26,228 nt of DNA, taken from a bacterium (GTDB lineage: Bacteria; SZUA-79; Acidulodesulfobacterales; Acidulodesulfobacteraceae). Shown in pieces: positions 20,289 through 26,228 of this stretch (position 1 is the first letter of the stretch; each line of letters opens with the position of its first letter). The position numbers and the translations under genes are program-made. Under the pieces are notes generated by a model that was given only the letters and a program-made list of their open reading frames with translations, searched no databases and was not told where the DNA came from. The stretch covers positions 1 to 26,228 of the forward strand of contig JAJZJD010000005.1 in NCBI GenBank assembly GCA_021828445.1, read 5' to 3'.

Positions 20289-20754
20289 GAATAAAAAGAA
20301 GAACTACTTCGCTATTATAAGTTATTGTCTAATTTTTCTGGGAGTCGCTTTAGGGCTTAAGTATTTCTTAGGCAAAAGCATTTCTAAAATTAAAGAAAAT
20401 TTAGGCGTCGTCAAAATCGGCAGAACGAAGTATAGCGTTTCGGTTGCAAGGACTTTGAAAGAGAAAGAAAGGGGGCTAATGTATGTTAAAAGTCTTCCTG
20501 AAAATTCGGGAATGCTTTTCGTATTTAAAAAAGAGGTAGATTATCCTTTTTGGATGAAAAATACGTTAATTCCTTTGACCGCTCTTTTTATAAATCACGG
20601 AAAAGTAGTTTCGCAGGTTAATATGACTCCGTGCAGGACGCCTAAGTGCGAATTTTATTATCCTTTCACGTATTATAAGTATGCTTTGGAAATTAATTTA
20701 ACGCATAAAAAATTAATAGGTAAAAAGGTAAAATTGGAGGATTTTAAATTATGA
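20257..20754 (+). CDS. DUF192 membrane-anchored protein
   Basis: 165 residues. A basic start and one membrane segment (about 17-40) are followed by a DUF192 domain (about 50-160) with ERGLMYVKSLPENSGMLFVF, YPFWMKNTLIPLTALFI and YALEIN. The domain is thus probably outside the inner membrane. It overlaps topB by 32 bp. AGGAGG is only two bases before ATG 20257, so a TTG at 20266 is a possible alternative start. Its stop overlaps the pilin start (ATGA). DUF192 proteins are usually chromosomal and of unknown function, so the place inside a secretion operon is unusual. It may be cargo or a periplasmic helper. Confidence 0.85.
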   Translation: MLNLSFLIKSKNKKKNYFAIISYCLIFLGVALGLKYFLGKSISKIKENLGVVKIGRTKYSVSVARTLKEKERGLMYVKSLPENSGMLFVFKKEVDYPFWMKNTLIPLTALFINHGKVVSQVNMTPCRTPKCEFYYPFTYYKYALEINLTHKKLIGKKVKLEDFKL

Positions 20755-21044
20755 GAATTAAAAACAAAATTATTTTCTTAAAAGACGTAGCGGTAACGGC
20801 TTCGTTATTAATCTTAACGCAGGTTTCGTCCGCTTACGCGCAGCTTCCGTGGGACTCTACTCTTTCGACGGTAGAATCCGATATGACGGGGACCGTCGCC
20901 AAGATTTTATCAGTCGTGGCGGTAGTCATAGCGGGCGTAGGATTTGCTCACTCTGAAGACGGAAGTTGGAAAAAGACGGGATTTAAAGTGGCTTTGGGAG
21001 TGTCAATCGCAATGACGGCTGTTGCTTGGGTGAATATATTATGA
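20751..21044 (+). CDS. trbC: VirB2/TrbC-type pilin
   Basis: 97 residues. A long signal peptide runs to about residue 30 (SSAYA then QLPW, a good cleavage site). The mature pilin has two hydrophobic helices (about 47-66 and 77-97) joined by a short polar loop with HSEDGSWKKTG, the TrbC/VirB2 layout. It would form the conjugative pilus, or short surface fibre. Start and stop overlap the neighbouring genes (ATGA on both sides), typical of this block. VirB3 follows immediately, as in Trb clusters. Confidence 0.87.
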   Translation: MRIKNKIIFLKDVAVTASLLILTQVSSAYAQLPWDSTLSTVESDMTGTVAKILSVVAVVIAGVGFAHSEDGSWKKTGFKVALGVSIAMTAVAWVNIL

Positions 21045-21280
21045 GAAAGTCGCCCTTGCATTTTTCGCTTCTATGGCCTCTTACGGTCGGTGGAGTGGAC
21101 AGAAGCATAGGTATCTTAATAGGGACGGCCACTGTCGCTTTGACGGATGCGGCGGGGAGTTGGTGGCCGATTCCTTTAGGATTAGGTTTATTTTGGGTCT
21201 TTGTTCAAATTTTTAAGAAAGATCCGTTTATAATTTTAATTTACAAAAGATACTCTAAACAGAAAGAAAAATATTATTAA
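21041..21280 (+). CDS. trbD: VirB3/TrbD-type inner-membrane protein
   Basis: 79 residues from ATG 21041, which overlaps the pilin stop (ATGA). The frame is open 15 bases further upstream, but that start has no ribosome site. The sequence begins MRKSPLHFSLLWPLTVGGVD, a VirB3-like entry. Two hydrophobic stretches (about 22-40 and 43-60) follow, then DPFIILIYKRYSKQKEKYY. VirB3 proteins associate with VirB4 and the pilus base. The order VirB2-VirB3 and then VirB4 further down is conserved, although ardC and two other genes are inserted here. Confidence 0.85.
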   Translation: MRKSPLHFSLLWPLTVGGVDRSIGILIGTATVALTDAAGSWWPIPLGLGLFWVFVQIFKKDPFIILIYKRYSKQKEKYY

Positions 21281-21292
21281 AGGAGGCTTAAA

Positions 21293-21409
21293 ATGTACTT
21301 AGAAGAAGATTTGAAAGAAAAAGGCGAAAGCGTAATAACCGGTAAAGACGTTCCTAAAACTCAAGAAGAAGCCGAAAAATTAGGATATGAAACAGACGGG
21401 GTGAAATAG
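21293..21409 (+). CDS. 38-residue acidic peptide between trbD and ardC
   Basis: A short frame from ATG 21293 with AAGGAGG four bases away from AAATG, the strongest ribosome site in the area. Product: MYLEEDLKEKGESVITGKDV and then PKTQEEAEKLGYETDGVK. It is hydrophilic and acidic. It ends two bases before the ardC start, so it may couple or pace ardC translation. A SAM/NAD-like function is not recognisable. Confidence 0.6.
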   Translation: MYLEEDLKEKGESVITGKDVPKTQEEAEKLGYETDGVK

Positions 21410-21411
21410 TC

Positions 21412-22755
21412 ATGAGTATAAAAGATTACAGGGCGGAATTAACGGATAAGATCGTAAAAGAAATGGAAGAAGCCGTTAAAGAGAATAAAGGCTGGGATTT
21501 GCCGTGGAAAAAAATAGCCGTAGGAGCTCCGGAAAATCCTTTATCCGGCACTAAATATATGGGAATGAACAGGCTTATTCTTACTATAACTGCATCGGAC
21601 AACGGACTTCCGAATAAATGGGTAACTTTCAAGCAGGCGCAGAAAGAAGGGATTCAAGTCAAAAAAGGCGAATCTGGAGTGCCTTTGGAAAAGTGGGGAA
21701 TATACGATTTCTGGCTGACTAAAGAAGGTAAGGAACTTAAAGTTGCGGGCACTACGGCCGGAAATATCGCTAACGTTACGGGTATAAACATTAATTTTAA
21801 AAACGGAAAGTCTATTAATAAAGACGAGGCTATTTTTACAAGCAAGACCGGCGAGGAATATTCTTTTAGCAAGGCGCAGGAAAAATTTAGCATTCCTTAC
21901 GTTAAAACTTTCACGGTATTCAATGCTGCTCAATTGGAAAACGCTCCTAAAGAATGGCTTGATAATCCCTTAAAAGACATGAAAGAGCCGGAGAAAATAG
22001 AAAAAGCGGAAAATATAATGAGAGCTATGGAAAAAGACGGGCTTAAATTCGAATACGGCGGAAACAGGGCTTATTACTCTCTTTTAATAGATACCGTTCA
22101 CCTGCCGGACAAAAGGCAGTTTGAAAAACCTGAAGATTTATACGGAACGGCTCTTCACGAGATAGGACATGCCACGGGGCATGAAAAAAGGTTAAACAGG
22201 CAGTTCGGCCAATTCGGGGATGAAAGATATGCGAAAGAAGAATTAAGGGCGGAACTTTCTTCATACTTCTTAGCGGCTGAAACCGGAATAAAATTCAATT
22301 CCGGTAATTCGGCGACTTACCTTAATTCCTGGATTAAGGCTTTAAAGGAAGATAAAAACGAAATATTCAAAGCTGCGAAAGACGCCGGAAAAGCGGTAGA
22401 TTACATTATGGAAAGGACTTTAGATTTAGAAGAAAAAATAGAAGAAAAATCAGATATTTTTAATAATCTCGAAGACGCGCACGCTAAAACGGAAGAAGAA
22501 TTTAAGAATTTTTTAAATAATAAAAACGTAAAACAATACACATGGTACGGAAATTCTTTAGAAAACGATAAGCTTTATGTTAAATATCTTAACGACAATA
22601 AAGAAATAAAAGTAAAAGACTTTAGATATTGGCATGATGCACGCGATTTTTTAGAAAGAGAAAATGCTAAAATCAGATCCGCTGATTTAAAAAAAGACGC
22701 TTTTTCGCAAGACTTAGAAAACAGATTGAATAAATCTAAAAAATTAGAGAGGTAG
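21412..22755 (+). CDS. ardC: ArdC-type antirestriction protein / metalloprotease
   Basis: 447 residues. The N-terminal ssDNA-binding domain (about 5-130) has the ArdC hallmarks NKGWDLPWKK, YMGMNRLIL, WVTFKQAQKEG and VKKGESGVPLEKW. The middle zinc-metallopeptidase-like domain has HEIGHATGH at 249-257 and a downstream KEELRAELSSYFLA with possible third ligand Glu. The C-terminal 130 residues (from about 320), with NKNVKQYTWYGNS, are extra and not recognised. ArdC proteins shield incoming single-stranded DNA from restriction early in transfer. GTGAAATAGTC before the ATG has no strong ribosome site, so it may rely on the peptide gene directly upstream. It lies inside the secretion block between VirB3 and VirB4. 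Confidence 0.9.
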   Translation: MSIKDYRAELTDKIVKEMEEAVKENKGWDLPWKKIAVGAPENPLSGTKYMGMNRLILTITASDNGLPNKWVTFKQAQKEGIQVKKGESGVPLEKWGIYDFWLTKEGKELKVAGTTAGNIANVTGININFKNGKSINKDEAIFTSKTGEEYSFSKAQEKFSIPYVKTFTVFNAAQLENAPKEWLDNPLKDMKEPEKIEKAENIMRAMEKDGLKFEYGGNRAYYSLLIDTVHLPDKRQFEKPEDLYGTALHEIGHATGHEKRLNRQFGQFGDERYAKEELRAELSSYFLAAETGIKFNSGNSATYLNSWIKALKEDKNEIFKAAKDAGKAVDYIMERTLDLEEKIEEKSDIFNNLEDAHAKTEEEFKNFLNNKNVKQYTWYGNSLENDKLYVKYLNDNKEIKVKDFRYWHDARDFLERENAKIRSADLKKDAFSQDLENRLNKSKKLER

Positions 22756-22757
22756 TT

Positions 22758-22913
22758 ATGGACTTACAGGAAATTGAAGCGCAGATAAAAGAAATTGAAG
22801 CGCAGATAAGCTCTTTAGTTTTTAAAAAGAATGCTCTTTTGAAACTTAAAGAAGGTATAAAAAATAAGGAAAAGAAAGTAACTCAAAAAATAGGAGGGCG
22901 TTATGGAAATTAA
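22758..22913 (+). CDS. 51-residue coiled-coil peptide
   Basis: Frame from ATG 22758, two bases after the ardC stop, with AGAGGT upstream. It begins MDLQEIEAQIKEIEAQISSL, then a Lys-rich helix. The heptad KEIEAQI is a direct duplication: 19 nt at 22770-22788 recur 21 bp later at 22791-22809. Its end overlaps the start of the next gene by 11 bp. It may be a small helical partner of its neighbours. Confidence 0.65.
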   Translation: MDLQEIEAQIKEIEAQISSLVFKKNALLKLKEGIKNKEKKVTQKIGGRYGN

Positions 22914-23580
22914 CGGGTTTTCAGCTTACGGCGGAGGCATGTCCGCCAAGATTTCGGACGGCAAATATATTGCGTCGTTCAATAAAGAAAAGCTGCCGAA
23001 GAAATTTAATAAAATAATAGATTATATGAGAAGGGAGAATTTAAAAGAATATTTAGATAATCCTCAAATTGTATCTTCTTCTAATATAACTTTGATAGTA
23101 GGACGCCTTAAACCTGGCGTCAAACCCGACGAAGTTTTTAAAAAAGATATGTCTTATTGCGAAGACTTGGTAAAAAAATCACCCGTATTAGCAATGGAAC
23201 CTAACGATAAATTGACGCCGTATGAAGGGAAATTAGCTAATAGAAATACTTTCGGAGTAATTAAGATAGATAAAGACGTCTTATCCGTTAAGACTAACGA
23301 TCCGAAAGTCCTTGCGCTCGGGGATGGCAAAAACGGGGAAGTTAAACTCAAAAATACCGAAGAAAATAAAAAGAAACTTCTTTTTGCCGCAAATCCTCAA
23401 GCTGGAAGATGGCAGGTAGAAGGCGAAGAAACTATGAAACATATGGCCACCGCTCTGCATAAATTTGCGGACATAATACCTATAGTGCATTACGGCGAAC
23501 TTACTCCGGAACTTTCCAAAAAGGGATTCGGAAATTTTAAAGACCACGTATCTAAATCTTTAGGGCTTAAAATACAATGA
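22903..23580 (+). CDS. Unknown protein translationally coupled to virB4
   Basis: 225 residues, soluble, mixed alpha/beta. No family is recognised. Features: a Gly-rich start (NGFSAYGGGMSAKISDGKY), SSSNITLIVGRLKPGVKPDE, NRNTFGVIKIDKDVLSV, and a C-terminal half with FAANPQAGRWQVEGEETMKH and HYGELTPELSKKGFG. It has AGGAGGG before the start and its stop overlaps the virB4 start (ATGA). Gene order places it where no standard Trb component is expected, so it may be an adaptor or an element-specific factor. Confidence 0.65.
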   Translation: MEINGFSAYGGGMSAKISDGKYIASFNKEKLPKKFNKIIDYMRRENLKEYLDNPQIVSSSNITLIVGRLKPGVKPDEVFKKDMSYCEDLVKKSPVLAMEPNDKLTPYEGKLANRNTFGVIKIDKDVLSVKTNDPKVLALGDGKNGEVKLKNTEENKKKLLFAANPQAGRWQVEGEETMKHMATALHKFADIIPIVHYGELTPELSKKGFGNFKDHVSKSLGLKIQ

Positions 23581-26051
23581 TAGACTTAAAAAAATACACG
23601 AAAGTAAACTCAAAACCGTCGTCCTCCGAACTTCTTCCGATATTTTCTTTGGCGAGCCCTGATACTATAAGACTCAAAGACGAAGGCTTATTGGCTCTTT
23701 ATAAAGTAAGAGGAATAGATTCCGAAACATTCGGAAGCGATTTTATCAGTTACTCTGCCGACAGGCTTGAAGACGCGCTAAAAGGACTTGGCGAGAACTG
23801 GACAGTTTCGTTTTTTTTGATAAGAAAAAGAAACTACTACTATCCGGATATAGAATTTAAGTCTTCGGTGTCTGAATATATAGACGAAAAATATAAAGAA
23901 AGGGTTTTAAGGAATAAAAACTACGTAAATAATATTTATTTGTCCTTTATTTACAGGGAAAATAAATCTAAATTAAGAATTTTTAAGAAAGTATTCGAAA
24001 GAGACGGGAAAAAGATAACGGAGAAAATTAAGTCTTTAAGCGAGAAAAAGACTAAAGAAGACGTTATTAAAGAGCTCAAAGAAAGATTAAGACTTATAAA
24101 TAAAGAACTTACCGGTGTCATAGAATCCCTGCCTAAATTAGGACTTGAAAGGCTTAAAGACGAAGAACTTCTTGCCTCTTATTACTTTATACTAAATCCG
24201 GCGAAAGATTTAAGGCGGGGGATAAGGCTTCCGGACTACGCTTTCTTGGATGAATACCTGACTGATTTCGCCGTTGACGCAGATTACGAGGAAGCTATCA
24301 AATTAGATTCTTCGGTATATAAAGTTTTAAGCGTAAAAGACTATCCTCAGGAAACTTACCCGGGTGTTTTAGACGGGCTTCTTTCTTTGGATAAAGAACT
24401 AAAGTTTTCCTGTTCGTTTTCCTTTCTTTCTAAAGAAAAAGCTAAAGCTTTAATGAAAAAAAGAAGAAGACATTATTTCGTAACGAGAAAAACTCTTCTT
24501 CATCAGGCATCCGAAACCGCCACGGGTGAAGAAACGCAATTGATAGATCCTACGAAAATGAGTTACGTTTACGACGCCGAAGAATCTATGCAGGAACTTG
24601 ACTTGGTTAGGCCTTTCGGTATCGCTTCCGTAAATTTCATAGCTTGGGGAAAGACGGAAAAGGAAGCGGAAGAAACGTCCGCTAAAATAACCGGCGTATT
24701 AAAAGATAAGGGATATCAGGTGCTCACGGAAAGTTTAAATAAACTTTCCGGATATTTTTCGGCCGTGCCTGGCGGAGAGAAATTAAATCCCCGTTCTTTC
24801 ATGGTAAGTCTTGGAAATTTCGTCGATTACGTTCCTTTCAGGACTATTTTAATAGGGGATAAATTTAACTTTCACCTTGAAGCGCCGGCTTTATGCGCTT
24901 TCGAAACGAAACACAAAACCTTATTTTACTTTAACTTTCATGTAAAAGACATCGGGCATACCGTTATCTTCGGACCCACAGGCGCAGGTAAATCCGTCTT
25001 ATTAAACTTCTTGGCGGCTCAATATATGAAATACGACCCTCAGGTGTATTTCTTCGACTTCGGCTATACCGCAGAGATTTTATCTTTAGCCCAAAACGGA
25101 CTCCACGTCGATTTTAAGCCCGAAAAAAGAACTTACCTAAATCCGGTAGCATTAATTTCTACGAAAGGCGGGAAGAGCTTCTTAAGAGATTTTTTGCAAG
25201 TATTAATCGAATCTTTCGGATATTCCATGGACGACGAAGATTTAAAACAATTATGGAAGGCGATAGAACTCGTAGCAAGTCTTCCGAAAAATAAGCACGT
25301 CCTTGAATCTTTCTCGAGTATCCTGCCGACGAATTTATCCGATAAATTGCGTCCGTGGGTTACGGGGGAATATAAAAACTACTTCAATAATCCCGTGGAT
25401 ATGCTTAACTTATCGAAATATACAGTATTTGAGATGAAAAACTTAAGCGGAGCCAACAATTCTAAAGTAATAGCGCCGCTACTAATGTATCTTTTCGAAA
25501 GAATAGATTCTTCCTTAAGCACTCTAATCCCTACAATAATCATTTTAGACGAATCCTGGTTCGAACTCCAGCATCCGATTTTTGCCGGCAAAATGCAGGA
25601 ATGGCTTCAGACTTTAAGAAAATTAAACACCATAGTGGTATTTGCCACTCAAGACCTTATGCATGTCGCCGAAAATCAAAGAATGCTCTCAAGCGTCCTT
25701 ACTAACGTACCAACTAAAATATTCCTTCCGAATTATAAAGCCGATACGACAGATATGAAAAACCTCTATATCAACACCTTCGGTCTTACCGAAAACGAAT
25801 TCGAAATGGTAATAGCCGGCACTCCCGCCCGCGACTACCTTATTAAGCAGGAGCACGTAACCCGCATGGCGCAGCTTAATTTAGACGAAAACATCACCGC
25901 TCTGATCCAGTCCGACGAATACGCAAGGCGCCTTGCGAAAGCTGTGAAACTTAGAGGCGGAGACGACTGGTTTAAAGACTACGTGGAGCACTTTAAGAAG
26001 CGCACGCCGTTAAAAGAAGTCGAGGACTTAAGCGAATATTTCGTTAATTGA
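23577..26051 (+). CDS. trbE: VirB4/TrbE-type secretion ATPase
   Basis: 824 residues, the large ATPase that powers pilus assembly and substrate transfer. The N-terminal half (1-about 430) is the VirB4 barrel and linker, with LLPIFSLASPDTIRLKDEGL at its start. Walker A GPTGAGKS is at 466-473, the FFDFGYTAEIL strand at about 498-508, Walker B IIILDESWFEL near 653-663 (Asp658, Glu659), and VVFATQDLMHVAEN at about 686-699. Full length for TrbE/VirB4. It is the last gene before the tRNA. In usual clusters trbF, trbG, trbI and trbL would follow, but here none does: only 51 bp lie between its stop and the tRNA. Confidence 0.94.
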   Translation: MIDLKKYTKVNSKPSSSELLPIFSLASPDTIRLKDEGLLALYKVRGIDSETFGSDFISYSADRLEDALKGLGENWTVSFFLIRKRNYYYPDIEFKSSVSEYIDEKYKERVLRNKNYVNNIYLSFIYRENKSKLRIFKKVFERDGKKITEKIKSLSEKKTKEDVIKELKERLRLINKELTGVIESLPKLGLERLKDEELLASYYFILNPAKDLRRGIRLPDYAFLDEYLTDFAVDADYEEAIKLDSSVYKVLSVKDYPQETYPGVLDGLLSLDKELKFSCSFSFLSKEKAKALMKKRRRHYFVTRKTLLHQASETATGEETQLIDPTKMSYVYDAEESMQELDLVRPFGIASVNFIAWGKTEKEAEETSAKITGVLKDKGYQVLTESLNKLSGYFSAVPGGEKLNPRSFMVSLGNFVDYVPFRTILIGDKFNFHLEAPALCAFETKHKTLFYFNFHVKDIGHTVIFGPTGAGKSVLLNFLAAQYMKYDPQVYFFDFGYTAEILSLAQNGLHVDFKPEKRTYLNPVALISTKGGKSFLRDFLQVLIESFGYSMDDEDLKQLWKAIELVASLPKNKHVLESFSSILPTNLSDKLRPWVTGEYKNYFNNPVDMLNLSKYTVFEMKNLSGANNSKVIAPLLMYLFERIDSSLSTLIPTIIILDESWFELQHPIFAGKMQEWLQTLRKLNTIVVFATQDLMHVAENQRMLSSVLTNVPTKIFLPNYKADTTDMKNLYINTFGLTENEFEMVIAGTPARDYLIKQEHVTRMAQLNLDENITALIQSDEYARRLAKAVKLRGGDDWFKDYVEHFKKRTPLKEVEDLSEYFVN

Positions 26052-26057
26052 AGTTTC

Positions 26058-26077
26058 ATTTGCTACTTATTTGCTAC
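26058..26077. repeat. 9-bp direct repeats beside the tRNA 3' end
   Basis: ATTTGCTAC at 26058-26066 and again at 26069-26077, period 11 bp (one helix turn). Short direct repeats in phase next to a tRNA 3' end are typical of integrase arm sites. No second att copy was found in the window. Confidence 0.45.
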
Positions 26078-26102
26078 CGTTTAAATTCTTATACCTTTAA
26101 AC

Positions 26103-26178
<76 letters not shown>

Positions 26179-26228
26179 AAAAATTTTGAAGTAAAACTAA
26201 TATATATTACTATTAATCCTTTTGTTTT

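Overview
The window is AT-rich bacterial DNA carrying a large part of a conjugative or mobilizable element, either an integrated ICE or a plasmid-derived island. A Gram-negative host is suggested by two lipoproteins, an EexN-like entry-exclusion candidate and a Trb/VirB-type secretion cluster. The species cannot be fixed from the sequence. The left edge cuts through a dnaC-like gene. The right edge holds a tRNA-Val(GAC) gene whose 3' end faces the element, with a pair of 9-bp direct repeats beside it, as expected at the end of an element integrated into a tRNA gene.

Layout. (1) 1-2510, minus strand: a phage-like control and replication operon (XRE regulator, two excisionase-type HTH proteins, a small basic protein, a DnaD/phage-type initiator and a DnaC-like loader). 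It is driven by a near-perfect promoter that sits between two matching operators. (2) 2642-4764, plus strand: a divergent XRE regulator, a PD-(D/E)XK nuclease-like protein, an EexN-like lipoprotein and a SHOCT membrane protein. (3) 4781-8565: an S24-like repressor without visible catalytic residues, divergent from parA-parB and three small genes. (4) 8652-11231: a second ParB translationally coupled to a small HUH relaxase, then an unknown gene and ssb. (5) 11282-16503: a 5-kb segment bounded by two inverted copies of a structured, oriT-like element. It holds an RHH protein, a miniature VirD4-like ATPase, a papain-like protein, an Ig-like lipoprotein, a Fic enzyme and an HTH protein. (6) 16873-26051: the transfer operon, with virB11/trbB, a membrane protein, topB, a DUF192 protein, virB2/trbC, virB3/trbD, ardC and virB4/trbE, plus two small genes that are easily missed.

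How the parts connect. A 40-bp block with 17-bp perfect arms lies in the repressor/parA intergenic region. Its exact reverse complement lies over the virB11 promoter, so one repressor probably controls both partition and transfer. Both parB genes contain long palindromes around a GTAAAC/GTTTAC core, candidate parS sites. One of these was copied, with 58 bp of parB coding sequence, into the cargo segment. The two structured elements share blocks ending in an ATCTTG-C motif, which resembles the nick site of MOBP-type oriTs, and each lies near a putative DNA-binding protein gene. Genes for VirB6, VirB8, VirB9 and VirB10 and for a full-length coupling protein are absent here. The machine is therefore incomplete in this window, and those genes may lie to the left of position 1.
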